Assembly (NCBI RefSeq): GCF_965215815.1
Contig: NZ_CBDCEO010000013.1
Location: 2,232,001 to 2,296,000, forward strand
Length of the DNA: 64,000 bases
Direction: 5' to 3'
Origin: Poriferisodalis sp965215815
GTDB lineage: Bacteria > Actinomycetota > Acidimicrobiia > Acidimicrobiales > Poriferisodalaceae
Part shown: positions 9,336 through 18,133 of the stretch, in pieces
Position numbering within the stretch: the first letter of the stretch is position 1
Layout: every line of letters begins with the position of its first letter
Notes under the pieces: model-generated
What the model saw: only the letters and a program-made list of their open reading frames with translations
Database searches by the model: none
What the model was told of the DNA's origin: nothing
Translations under genes and position numbers: made by a program

Positions 9336-10163
9336 ATGATTCCTGCAGCATTCGACTACGTACGAGCTGGTTCCGCCGACGAGGCCATCGCACTGCTTGG
9401 TGAGCACGGCGACGAGGCCAAACTGCTGGCTGGCGGTCATTCCCTGTTGCCGATGATGAAGCTGCGCCTGGCGGTGCCGAGCGTGCTCGTGGACATCGGC
9501 CGCGTGACCGACCTCAGCTTCATCTCCGACCACGGCGACCACATCGGCATCGGCGCGCTGACCCGTCACCGGGCGCTCGAGACCAGCGATCTGCTGGCTG
9601 CTGAGTGCCCGCTGCTGGGACACGTGGCTGGCGAGGTCGGCGATCCGCAGGTTCGCCACCGTGGGACTATCGGCGGTTCGCTGGCGCACTCCGATCCCGC
9701 ATCCGACCTGCCCGCGGCGGTGCTGGCACTGGGCGGCACACTCGTCGCCCAAGGTCCCAACGGCACCCGTGAGATCGCCGCTGGCGACTTCTTCACCGGC
9801 TACTTCACCTCAGCGCTGGCGGACGACGAAATGCTGACCGAGATCCGGGTTCCCAAGGCGCCCGGCGACGGCTGGAACTACCAGAAGTTCAACCGGCGGG
9901 CCCAGGACTGGGCGATCGTCGGCGCAGCTGCGGTGACCGTCAACGGCGGGACCAACGTGGCGCTCGTGAACATGGGCTCGGTGCCGATTCGAGCTGCATC
10001 GGTCGAGGCGGCACTGGCAGGCGGGGCATCGGCGGCTGAAGCTGCCGAGCAGGCCGCCGAGGGCACCGACGCACCCACCGACCTGAACGCCACGCCGGAC
10101 TACCGCAACCACCTCGCCCGGGTTCTCACGCGACGGGCGCTCGAGGCAGCGGGCCTCTCCTAG
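9336..10163 (+). CDS. coxM: FAD-binding medium subunit of a molybdenum hydroxylase (CoxM type)
   Basis: A 275-residue FAD-binding subunit with the family motifs AGGHSLLPMMKLRL (~32-45) and RGTIGGSLAHSDPASDLPA (~110-128), and a CO_deh_flav_C-type C-terminal domain. It begins 13 nt after coxS with GAGGGGAGCG as ribosome-binding site. In form I clusters the order is M-S-L and in form II S-L-M; S-M with no L is unusual. It converges on the downstream SDR gene. Confidence 0.92.
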   Translation: MIPAAFDYVRAGSADEAIALLGEHGDEAKLLAGGHSLLPMMKLRLAVPSVLVDIGRVTDLSFISDHGDHIGIGALTRHRALETSDLLAAECPLLGHVAGEVGDPQVRHRGTIGGSLAHSDPASDLPAAVLALGGTLVAQGPNGTREIAAGDFFTGYFTSALADDEMLTEIRVPKAPGDGWNYQKFNRRAQDWAIVGAAAVTVNGGTNVALVNMGSVPIRAASVEAALAGGASAAEAAEQAAEGTDAPTDLNATPDYRNHLARVLTRRALEAAGLS

Positions 10164-10174
10164 CACCCTGGGCT

Positions 10175-10190
10175 GGCGACCCGGGTCGCC
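10175..10190. terminator. palindrome between convergent genes
   Basis: GGCGACCCGGGTCGCC is a perfect 16-bp palindrome in the 27-bp gap between the converging coxM and SDR genes. It could fold as a short hairpin on either strand and act as a shared terminator. No T tract is present. Confidence 0.35.
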
Positions 10191-10934
10191 TCAGTCGAGC
10201 AGTCCCGTGGCTTGACCGCCGTCGATCAGCAGGCCAGTGCCGGTCACGAACTTGGCTTGCTCGCTGCACAGGAATGCCACCGCAGCGCCGAAGTCATCGG
10301 AGTCGCCGCACACACCCATCGGGTTGCTCTTGCCAGCATCTTCCTGGTTCATCATCTTGGACACGCGAGCGGTCCAGTGGGTTCCGGGCTGGGCGGAATT
10401 CACCGTGACGCCATCGGCTGCCACTTCTCGGGCCGTGATCTTGAGGAAGCTGGTCAGCCCAGCTCGCGCTACCGAGCTGGCGATCAGGAACGGGATCGGC
10501 TGCTTCACGCCGACGCTGGTGATAGCGCACACCCGGCCCCAGCCCCGCTCGCGCATCGGGGGGATGGCAACTCGGCACATTTCGATCATGGCCTTGCAGT
10601 TCATGTCAAAGGCCATTTGGAAGGAGTCGATCTCGGTATTTGCAAAAATGCCGGGTGGCGGTCCGCCGGCGTTGGTCACCAGGATGTCCACGGAGCCAAG
10701 ACCAGCGATCGCTTGCTCAACGAAGCTGCGTCCCTCGGCGGGGTTGCCCAGGTCGGCCGTGATGCACAGCACCTCGCCGTCGATCTGTGTCGCTGCGGCA
10801 GCCAATCGCTCTGGGTCACGGCCACAGATGGCCACGCGTACGCCTTCGGCTGCGAGCGCCTGCGCAGAGCCGAGCCCGAGTCCTGCTGATCCTGCAGCCA
10901 CCGCCGCAGTTCGTCCTGATATTCCCAAGTCCAT
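10191..10934 (-). CDS. short-chain dehydrogenase/reductase, atypical active site
   Basis: A 247-residue Rossmann protein. The nucleotide loop reads AAGSAGLGLG instead of TGxxxGxG, NAGG is present, and ITSVG supplies the active-site Ser. At the YxxxK position the sequence is SSVARAG, so both the catalytic Tyr and Lys appear replaced (S, R). Homologues of this divergent type are usually annotated as 3-oxoacyl-ACP-reductase-like. The ATG at 10,934 fits the normal SDR N-terminus (MDLGISGRTAAVAAG); the frame is open further upstream without homology. The substrate is unknown. Confidence 0.8.
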   Translation of the reverse strand: MDLGISGRTAAVAAGSAGLGLGSAQALAAEGVRVAICGRDPERLAAAATQIDGEVLCITADLGNPAEGRSFVEQAIAGLGSVDILVTNAGGPPPGIFANTEIDSFQMAFDMNCKAMIEMCRVAIPPMRERGWGRVCAITSVGVKQPIPFLIASSVARAGLTSFLKITAREVAADGVTVNSAQPGTHWTARVSKMMNQEDAGKSNPMGVCGDSDDFGAAVAFLCSEQAKFVTGTGLLIDGGQATGLLD

Positions 10935-11054
10935 CGTCGATTCCCTTGTCTCAGTCAACTGATTCTCATCAGCCCGTCTGCGGTCGCCCGGAACCGTAGC
11001 CAACGGCCGGCTTGCGCCGCGTCGCCACGAACCGCTCGCCCCACTGAAGCGCCG

Positions 11055-11060
11055 TAGCAT
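11055..11060 (+). promoter_or_regulatory. -10 box TAGCAT before desaturase
   Basis: TAGCAT lies 7 nt before the GTG at 11,068, a leaderless-type spacing. Confidence 0.4.
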
Positions 11061-11067
11061 CACTGTC

Positions 11068-12072
11068 GTGAGCGCGACCGCCGTACCGCCGACTCACGCC
11101 GAGCGCGTGGCGAAGATGACCGGCGGCATGGCACGATCCGACTTGCCAGCATTCGAGGGCTCGGAGCGTTTGCGCCCTGACGGTCGCCCGAAACCCGCCT
11201 TCCGAGCACAGCTGCGCCGCATCCCAAATGCGATCAACGCGTACGAGGTGATCGCGACGCTGGCTGCGCCCGTGGTCGTCATTGCCGCAGTGATCGCCAT
11301 CGATCATCGGGTGGCCATCGTTGCTGCGGTGCCGATCATCGGCACGCTGCAACTGCGGATGTTCATCCTTCACCATGAGGCATCCCACCGGTTGCTGTTC
11401 TCGAATCGTTGGCTGAACGACCGGATCGGCATCAACCTGGTGGGCTGGTTCCCGTTCGGCACCGGCGCGCACCATTACCGCAGGGGCCATGCCAACCACC
11501 ACCGGGACGAATTCGGCCCCCGCGAGCCGGATTTCCTGCTGTATTCGTTCTACCCAATTTCGTGGCTGTCGCTTCGCCGCAAGTTCATGCGAGATGTGGC
11601 AGGCGTGTCCGCGTGGCGCATCGTCAAGCCCCGATTCATCGGCTTGGCCAAACTCAAGTTCCTGCCGCTGAGCCTGCGGTTCTTTGCGGGCCAGGCCGTC
11701 GTGTTCGCTGCCTTCTGGCTTGCGGGGCACCCCTGGCTGTACCTGTTCTTGTGGGTGGTGCCCTTCTTCACCTGGTACCAGATCATCAACCGCTTGCGGG
11801 CCATCGCCGAGCACGGCGGCATGACCCGGACGTCTGACCGTCGCAACACCACGCACCACATCCGCCAGAGCTGGCTGGCCCGGGTGCTCTTCGTGCCGTA
11901 CCACGTCGGCTACCACCTGGCGCATCACGTCGATTCGGGCGTGCCGGCTCGCAACTTGGCGCGTCTGAACAGGGCGCTCGTCGACGACGGCTACCTTCCC
12001 GCTGAGGCTTCGTGGCCCACCTACCGTTTGCTTTGGCGTGCCCTCGCCTCTGGTACGCCGGAGCCCGCGTAG
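11068..12072 (+). CDS. membrane fatty acid desaturase family protein
   Basis: A 334-residue integral membrane di-iron enzyme. Three histidine boxes are visible: LHHEASHRLLF (~98-108), HHYRRGHANHH (~135-146) and YHVGYHLAHH (~275-285). Hydrophobic segments at ~65-95 and ~205-235 provide membrane spans. The family desaturates or hydroxylates acyl chains using O2 and reduced ferredoxin or cytochrome. The substrate and double-bond position are not predictable. The start is GTG. Confidence 0.85.
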   Translation: MSATAVPPTHAERVAKMTGGMARSDLPAFEGSERLRPDGRPKPAFRAQLRRIPNAINAYEVIATLAAPVVVIAAVIAIDHRVAIVAAVPIIGTLQLRMFILHHEASHRLLFSNRWLNDRIGINLVGWFPFGTGAHHYRRGHANHHRDEFGPREPDFLLYSFYPISWLSLRRKFMRDVAGVSAWRIVKPRFIGLAKLKFLPLSLRFFAGQAVVFAAFWLAGHPWLYLFLWVVPFFTWYQIINRLRAIAEHGGMTRTSDRRNTTHHIRQSWLARVLFVPYHVGYHLAHHVDSGVPARNLARLNRALVDDGYLPAEASWPTYRLLWRALASGTPEPA

Positions 12073-12127
12073 CGCCGAGCCCGCATCGCCGACGGTGTCG
12101 ACCCGACGGGGGAGCGCTGCCGTCGAA

Positions 12128-12133
12128 TACGTT
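12128..12133 (+). promoter_or_regulatory. -10 box TACGTT before aldo/keto reductase
   Basis: TACGTT lies 8 nt before the ATG at 12,142 and only 2 nt before an in-frame GTG at 12,136. The spacing favours the ATG as start. Confidence 0.4.
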
Positions 12134-12141
12134 TCGTGACC

Positions 12142-13179
12142 ATGACGCAACTGAAGTCAACCCAGCTCGGGTCCAACTGCGGACTGCGGGTCTCCGAACT
12201 CTGCCTGGGAACCATGAATTTCGGGATCCCCGGTCGGGGCCACCAGGGCGACTGGACGCTCGACGTCGACCAGGCCCGTCCGATCTTCGAAGCCGCCATC
12301 GAGCGCGGGCTCTACTACTTCGACTGCGCCGACGTCTACGGGGTGGGCGCATCTGAGGAGGTTGTGGGCCAGCTGCTGCGGGAGCTGCTGCCGCGTGAGA
12401 AGTACGTCCTGACCACCAAGGTCTCGATGCCGATGGGGCGCAACCCCAACGAAGGCGGCCTGAATCGAAAGCACATCATCGAAGGCGTCGAAAATTCGCT
12501 GCGCCGCCTCGGTGTCGACTACGTGGATCAGATAGTCATTCACCGCCACCCTCACGGCATCCCGGGCAGCGTCGAGACACCGATCACCGAGTCGCTCGAA
12601 GCGCTGCACGACGTAGTCAAAGCGGGCAAGGCGCTGTACCTCGGCGGGTCATCGATGTTCGCGTGGCAGTTCGCGGAGTTGCAGCTGACCGCCGAGATGC
12701 GGGGCTGGACGAAGTTCGTATCGATGCAGAACCACTACAACCTCATCTACCGCGAGGAAGAGCGCGAGATGAACCCCTACTGCGCCCGCACCGGCGTGGC
12801 GCTCACCCCGTGGTCGCCGCTGGCGCGGGGCATTTTGGCGGGGTCGTACCAAGGCGGTCTTGAGGCCGGCACCACCGACAGGTCGCAGGGTCAGGATCGT
12901 GCCCGTACCGAGAGCCTGTACCGGGGCGAGCGCGACTTCGACATCGCCGCACGGGTGACCGAGGTGGCCAAGCGGCTCGATGTGCGTCCCGCCCAAGTAG
13001 CGCTGGCGTGGCTGGTGAACAAGCCCGAGATCACCGCCCCAGTCGTTGGCGTATCGAAGATCAGTCAGCTTGACCAACTCGTCGAGGCCACGATGATCGA
13101 GCTCAGCCCCGACGACACCGTGTACCTCTCCGAGCTCTACCAGCCCGTGGAGAACCTGCTCACCCTCGGCACCAGCTGA
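12142..13179 (+). CDS. aldo/keto reductase
   Basis: A 345-residue (alpha/beta)8 NADPH-dependent oxidoreductase. The catalytic tetrad is visible: Asp and Tyr in FDCADVYG (~60-66), Lys in VLTTKVSMP (~95), and His in QIVIHRHPHG (~134). The NADP-binding C-terminal part contains ITAPVVGVSKISQLDQLVE. It resembles the YhdN/Kv-beta-like group. The physiological substrate is unknown. It stands alone on its strand. Confidence 0.9.
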   Translation: MTQLKSTQLGSNCGLRVSELCLGTMNFGIPGRGHQGDWTLDVDQARPIFEAAIERGLYYFDCADVYGVGASEEVVGQLLRELLPREKYVLTTKVSMPMGRNPNEGGLNRKHIIEGVENSLRRLGVDYVDQIVIHRHPHGIPGSVETPITESLEALHDVVKAGKALYLGGSSMFAWQFAELQLTAEMRGWTKFVSMQNHYNLIYREEEREMNPYCARTGVALTPWSPLARGILAGSYQGGLEAGTTDRSQGQDRARTESLYRGERDFDIAARVTEVAKRLDVRPAQVALAWLVNKPEITAPVVGVSKISQLDQLVEATMIELSPDDTVYLSELYQPVENLLTLGTS

Positions 13180-13298
13180 TCCCTTCCGCCATGAATCGGG
13201 TGAGCTTCGGGGTGTGGCGAGCACGCATACGGCGTCAGCGAATCCCACACAGTATGAGAGGTAGTGTCGCACTTAGCGTTTTTTCATGAGGGGCTGAG

Positions 13299-14972
13299 AT
13301 GGCGTACTTCGATCTGGGCTCGTATCAGTGGCCAGTCACGACGAAGGACCCAGAGGCCCAGCGCTGGTTCGACCGGGGCATGGTGTGGTGCTACGGCTTT
13401 CACCATGAGGAGGCGATCGCCTGCTTCGAGCGTGCCCTCGAGCGCGACCCGGACCTCGCAATGGCGCACTGGGCCATCGCGTATGCCATCGGACCCAACT
13501 ACAACAAGCCGTGGGAAGCCTTCGACGACGAAGATCTGCGCAGCTCCCTCGATCTCGCTCGGGCGCAAGTAGCTGCAGCCGCTGACGCATCAGCCGGTGC
13601 GACCGAGGTCGAGAGCGCCCTCATCAGCGCATTGGCACAGCGCTACCCACCCGATCCGGCCATACCTGGGCCGGACGACCTTGGCCGGTGGAACGACGCC
13701 TATGCGGACGCGATGCGCGAGGTCTACCGGGTGCACCGCGACGATCTGAATGTCTGCGCACTCTTCGCTGAGGCGATCATGAACCGGACCCCGTGGCAGC
13801 TGTGGGACTTGGTAACCGGCGAGCCCGCCGACGGCGCGGGCACCCTCGAAGCGGTCGAAGTGCTGGAGACTGCCTTCGAGACGCTCGATGGCGAGGGTGC
13901 CAACAGCCATCCCGGCCTGCTGCATATGTACGTCCACCTCATGGAGATGTCGCCGCACCCCGAGCGAGCGCAGGCGGCGGGCGACCGGATCGTCGATCTC
14001 GCTCCCGACGCCGGGCACCTCAATCACATATCGACACACATCGACGTGCTGTGCGGCGATTACCACCTCGTCGTGGCGCGGAATTCAGCGGCGATCGTCG
14101 CCGACCGGAAGTACTTGGACCTCGAAGGCCCGTTGAATTTCTATTCGCTCTACCGCTGCCACAACTACCACTTCAAGGTGTACGGGGCGATGTTCGCGGG
14201 CCAGTACCGCCCGGCGCTGGATGCGGCTGAAGAGATGACCCGCACGCTGCCCGCGGAGCTGCTCCAGACGCCCTCACCGCCGATGGCGGACTGGCTGGAG
14301 GGGTTCGTGCCGGTCAAGCAGCATGTGCTGGTGCGCTTCGGCAAGTGGCAGGAGATACTCGCCCAACCCCTGCCTGACGACCAGGATCTGTACTGCGTCA
14401 CCACGGCGACGATCCGCTACGCGCGGACGGTGGCCTACGCCTCGACGGGCCAGGTCGACAAAGCGGTAGCCGAACGTGCGGCCTTCCTGGCAGCCAAGGC
14501 CCGGGTTCTGCCGAGCCGGAAGCTGTTCAACAACACGTGTGAGGACATCCTGGATATCGCCGCAGCCATGCTGACCGGCGAGGTGGAGTACCGGCGCGGC
14601 AACTTCGATGCAGCCTTCACCCATCTCCGCCGGGCAGTCGAGCTCGACGACAACCTGCACTACAACGAACCCTGGGGCTGGATGCAACCCGCTCGCCATG
14701 CCCTCGGCGCGTTGTTGCTCGAACAGGGCCGCGTCGTTGAAGCAGAGGCCGCATACCGTGGCGACCTCGGTCTCGACGGCCAGCTCCGGCGTGCCTGCCA
14801 GCATCCCGACAACCTGTGGAGCCTGCACGGCCTGCATGAGTGCCTGGTCCGTCGAGGGGACACCGTCGAAGCGCCGCTCATCCGCCAGCGCCTCGATCTC
14901 GCTGTCGCTCGGGCCGACGTTTCGATCACTGCCTCATGCTTCTGCCGGATGGACGCCAACGCATCTGCGTAA
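13299..14972 (+). CDS. tetratricopeptide-repeat protein, paralogue 1
   Basis: A 557-residue protein of TPR-like helical repeats. The clearest repeat is near residues 24-60 (WFDRGMVWCYGFHHEEAIAC, then FERALERDP and MAHWAIAYAIGPNYNKPWEA), with further TPR-like units at ~430-480. No signal peptide or TM helix is visible, so it is probably cytoplasmic. It is very similar over its whole length to the gene at 16,327 (same N- and C-termini), evidence of a duplication. GAGGGGC precedes the ATG. Function unknown; likely a protein-protein interaction scaffold. Confidence 0.75.
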   Translation: MAYFDLGSYQWPVTTKDPEAQRWFDRGMVWCYGFHHEEAIACFERALERDPDLAMAHWAIAYAIGPNYNKPWEAFDDEDLRSSLDLARAQVAAAADASAGATEVESALISALAQRYPPDPAIPGPDDLGRWNDAYADAMREVYRVHRDDLNVCALFAEAIMNRTPWQLWDLVTGEPADGAGTLEAVEVLETAFETLDGEGANSHPGLLHMYVHLMEMSPHPERAQAAGDRIVDLAPDAGHLNHISTHIDVLCGDYHLVVARNSAAIVADRKYLDLEGPLNFYSLYRCHNYHFKVYGAMFAGQYRPALDAAEEMTRTLPAELLQTPSPPMADWLEGFVPVKQHVLVRFGKWQEILAQPLPDDQDLYCVTTATIRYARTVAYASTGQVDKAVAERAAFLAAKARVLPSRKLFNNTCEDILDIAAAMLTGEVEYRRGNFDAAFTHLRRAVELDDNLHYNEPWGWMQPARHALGALLLEQGRVVEAEAAYRGDLGLDGQLRRACQHPDNLWSLHGLHECLVRRGDTVEAPLIRQRLDLAVARADVSITASCFCRMDANASA

Positions 14973-15078
14973 GCGCATGGCCCCCTCGGCTGGGCCAGGT
15001 CCATCTGCATCGACCCTTGGTCAACCGACCGAATCGGACAGAAATGGGGCATCATCTGGGCGCGAGGTGCCGTAGTCG

Positions 15079-16197
15079 ATGCTCTTGAACTACTACTCCA
15101 TCGTGGCCGCCGCCATCGTGGGGACAGCATCAGGGATCCTTTCGGTGAAGTGGCTCCGCGCACGACTCCGCAGCGGCCGAATCGTCGCTCGCGCTGTCGC
15201 CGTCGGATTCGCGAGCACGCTCATCTTGAGCGGCGGAGCGTTGTTCATCACCGGATTGGACGGGTTCACGCTCGTCCATGTCGCCTATGTCGTGGGGACC
15301 GTCGGCGTACCTACTGCAGGCGGCATCGTGCTGCTGACAGCGCGCGAGCGTCCGCGAGCAATCACTGTCGTCTGCGTAGTCGCCCTGCTCGCAATCCCGG
15401 TCGGCGTATATGCGACCTATGTCGAGCCCTTCTGGCTGCGGGCGGACGCCACCGAGCTCGGAGTCGACGGTGTCGACGGGCGGATCCGGATTGGGGTGCT
15501 CTCTGATCTCCAGACCACAGCGGTGGGGGACTACGAGAACGACGCAGTCGACCGCTTGCTTGGCTTTGCGCCCGACATCGTCGTGTTGCCGGGAGACCTC
15601 TACCAATTCGACGGTGAACTGTTCGATCAGCGAGCGCCGCAATTCACGCAACTGATCCAGCGAATTGCCGACGATGTGCCCTTTGTCTATGTGGTGAGCG
15701 GGAATACCGACACCGTGGCGGGTCTGCGCCAGATCACCCAAGGAACGGGCGCCAGAGTGCTCGACAACGAGATCGACACGTTCGAACTCGACGGCACCAC
15801 ACTGAGCATTGGAGGGACGACGCTCTTCGGCGACGAAGCAGCTGCGCGGCGGATGGCTGAACGACTCTCAGGCGACGAGCACGCCGACGTTCGATTACTG
15901 CTCGCACACAAGCCAGACGCAATCGAGTTGCTGCAAGCACGGCCTGCCGATCTTCTCATCGCAGGCCACACGCACGGCGGGCAGGTCTCGTTCCCTCTTC
16001 TCGGTCCACCCCTGACGCTGTCACGCGTGCCGAGGCACATCGCCGCTGGTGGACTTCATGAACTGAACGAGACACCGATCTATGTGTCGACGGGTGTGGG
16101 CCGTGAGCGGGGCAACGCCCCCCAGCTCCGATTCGGAGTTCGTCCGTCGATTGGAATCATCGACCTTGTCGGCCCAGAGGAGCCCGAGGGATCCTGA
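15079..16197 (+). CDS. membrane-anchored calcineurin-like metallophosphoesterase
   Basis: A 372-residue protein with about four N-terminal membrane helices (~5-24, 36-60, 66-85, 95-115) and a C-terminal phosphoesterase domain. Its motifs are SDLQ (usually SDLH), PGDL, SGNTD (usually GNHD), LAHKPD and AGHTHGGQV. Two metal or catalytic histidines therefore appear substituted by Gln and Thr, while the GHTH motif is intact. It resembles YkuE-type phosphodiesterases that act near the membrane. Its position between the two TPR paralogues suggests it was part of, or inserted into, the duplicated unit. Confidence 0.82.
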   Translation: MLLNYYSIVAAAIVGTASGILSVKWLRARLRSGRIVARAVAVGFASTLILSGGALFITGLDGFTLVHVAYVVGTVGVPTAGGIVLLTARERPRAITVVCVVALLAIPVGVYATYVEPFWLRADATELGVDGVDGRIRIGVLSDLQTTAVGDYENDAVDRLLGFAPDIVVLPGDLYQFDGELFDQRAPQFTQLIQRIADDVPFVYVVSGNTDTVAGLRQITQGTGARVLDNEIDTFELDGTTLSIGGTTLFGDEAAARRMAERLSGDEHADVRLLLAHKPDAIELLQARPADLLIAGHTHGGQVSFPLLGPPLTLSRVPRHIAAGGLHELNETPIYVSTGVGRERGNAPQLRFGVRPSIGIIDLVGPEEPEGS

Positions 16198-16326
16198 GGG
16201 AGAGCGTGACCGGACCACGTTGATCTGCGAGTCGTAGCCACGCCCACTGCGGGGCAAGCGAATACAGCTGGCTGACAATCTGCTAGAGCTAGCTGCACGC
16301 CGACGAACCGAACGCAGGAAGCTTGC

Positions 16327-17991
16327 ATGGCGTATTTCGATCTGGGTTCGTACGGACGGCCCGTCACGACACAGAACCCTGAGGCGCAGCTCTGGTTCGA
16401 CCGCGGGATGGCCTGGTGCTACGGCTTCAACCACGAAGAAGCGATCGCCTGTTTCGAGCGAGCGCTTGAGCACGACCCCGGCTGCGCAATGGCTCACTGG
16501 GGAATCGCGTATGCCATCGGGCCCAACTACAACAAGCCGTGGGAAGCCTTCGACGACGAAGAGAAGCGCGACTCGCTCGAGTGCGCGCTCGCCGCGGTGG
16601 CAGCCGCCGCCGACGCGGCTTCGAGTGCCTCAGATGCCGAACGGGCGCTGATCGGCGCACTAGCCCAGCGCTATCCACCGAGCCCCGACCAAGACGACTT
16701 CGGGTCCTGGAATGACGCCTATGCGGACGCGATGCGGGAGGTGTACCGGGCCCACAGCAACGATCTCGACGTCTGTGCGCTGTTCGCCGAGGCCATCATG
16801 AACCGGACCCCGTGGGAGCTCTGGGATCTCGTCACTGGTGAGCCTCCCGAAGGCGCCGGCACCCTCGAGGCGATCGAAGTGCTCGAGGCTGCCTTCGAGA
16901 CGCTCGACGCCGAGGGCGCCAACAACCATCCCGGCCTCTTGCACATGTACGTCCATCTCATGGAGATGTCGCCGCATCCCGAGCGGGCGCTCAGCGCCGG
17001 GGACCGGCTCGTCGACCTCATGCCCGACGCCGGGCACCTCATTCACATGCCAACCCATATCGACGTGCTGTGCGGGCACTACCTCAACGTTGTGGCACGC
17101 AACTCCGCAGCAATCGTGGCCGACCGGAAGTATCTGGAGCGCGAAGGCCCGATGAACTTCTATTCCGCCTACCGCTGCCACGACTATCACTTCAAGGTGT
17201 ACGGGGCGATGTTCGCGGGCCAGTACGCCCCGGCTCTCGAAGCAGCTGAGGAAATGATCCGCACGCTGCCCGCTGAGCTGCTGCAGACCGGTTCGCCCCC
17301 AATGGCCGACTGGCTCGAGGGTTTTGTGCCCGTCAAGCAGCACGTGTTGATCCGCTTCGGCAAGTGGCACGAGATTCTTTCCCAAGCCTTGCCCGAGGAC
17401 CCAGAGCTCTATTGCGTCACTACGGCGATGATGCGTTACGCACGAACGGTTGCGTTGGCCTCGACGGGTCAGGTCGACGACGCTGAGTCGGAGCGGGAAG
17501 CATTCCTGGCCGCTTGCGATCAGGTTCCTGCAAGCCGGACGCTGTTCAACAACACGTGCGAGGACATCCTGGCTGTCGCCGAGGCCATGCTCACTGGTGA
17601 GGTGGAGTACCGGCGGGGCAGCTTCGATGTCGCCTTTGACCATCTCCGTCGAGCGGTCGAATTGGACGACAACCTGCCTTATGACGAACCGTGGGGTTGG
17701 ATGCAGCCAGCCCGACATGCGCTCGGCGCACTGTTGCTCGAACAGGGTCGAACAGATGAGGCAGAGGCGGCATACCGTGCCGACCTCGGCCTCGACGGTC
17801 AGCTGCGGCGTGCGTGCCAGCATCCCGACAACCTGTGGAGCCTGCATGGTCTGCACGAGTGCCTGATCCGTCGAGGGGACACCGTCGAAGCGCCGCTCGT
17901 CCGCCAGCGCCTCGATCTCGCTGTCGCTCACGCCGACGTTCCGATCACTGCCTCGTGCTTCTGCCGGCTGGAGGGCGCCGCATCCGCGTGA
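16327..17991 (+). CDS. tetratricopeptide-repeat protein, paralogue 2
   Basis: A 554-residue paralogue of the protein at 13,299, with matching blocks throughout, for example GPNYNKPWEAFDDE, GLLHMYVHLMEMSPHPERA, FVPVKQHVL and the C-terminal TASCFCR. The main difference is a 3-4 residue deletion near residue 120 and scattered substitutions. It is probably a cytoplasmic TPR scaffold of unknown role. The duplicate flanks the metallophosphoesterase on its other side. A weak hairpin (18,029-18,048) follows. Confidence 0.75.
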   Translation: MAYFDLGSYGRPVTTQNPEAQLWFDRGMAWCYGFNHEEAIACFERALEHDPGCAMAHWGIAYAIGPNYNKPWEAFDDEEKRDSLECALAAVAAAADAASSASDAERALIGALAQRYPPSPDQDDFGSWNDAYADAMREVYRAHSNDLDVCALFAEAIMNRTPWELWDLVTGEPPEGAGTLEAIEVLEAAFETLDAEGANNHPGLLHMYVHLMEMSPHPERALSAGDRLVDLMPDAGHLIHMPTHIDVLCGHYLNVVARNSAAIVADRKYLEREGPMNFYSAYRCHDYHFKVYGAMFAGQYAPALEAAEEMIRTLPAELLQTGSPPMADWLEGFVPVKQHVLIRFGKWHEILSQALPEDPELYCVTTAMMRYARTVALASTGQVDDAESEREAFLAACDQVPASRTLFNNTCEDILAVAEAMLTGEVEYRRGSFDVAFDHLRRAVELDDNLPYDEPWGWMQPARHALGALLLEQGRTDEAEAAYRADLGLDGQLRRACQHPDNLWSLHGLHECLIRRGDTVEAPLVRQRLDLAVAHADVPITASCFCRLEGAASA

Positions 17992-18028
17992 GCGCAACGC
18001 GGCGGCACTCTTCGAAGCTGACATGAGG

Positions 18029-18048
18029 GCAGGCAGTTCCATGCCTGC
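18029..18048 (+). terminator. weak hairpin after TPR paralogue 2
   Basis: GCAGGCA and TGCCTGC form a 7-bp stem with a 6-nt loop, 37 nt after the stop. There is no T tract. Confidence 0.3.
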
Positions 18049-18060
18049 GCCATTCGCCGC

Positions 18061-18107
18061 TTTTATGTGCAATAAAGCCCGCTGAGCGAGCAAATCTGCA
18101 CAAATAT
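18061..18107. repeat. intergenic palindromic repeat, copy A
   Basis: Imperfect inverted repeat: arms 18,061-18,082 and 18,086-18,107 around a 3-nt loop. The right arm reads GCGAGCAAATCTGCACAAAT. It is a degenerate version of copy B at 19,194. Copies A and B bracket the DUF559 gene on its 3' and 5' sides. Confidence 0.7.
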
Positions 18108-18133
18108 GCGCGAGGAGCGGGTGGCGAATGCGG

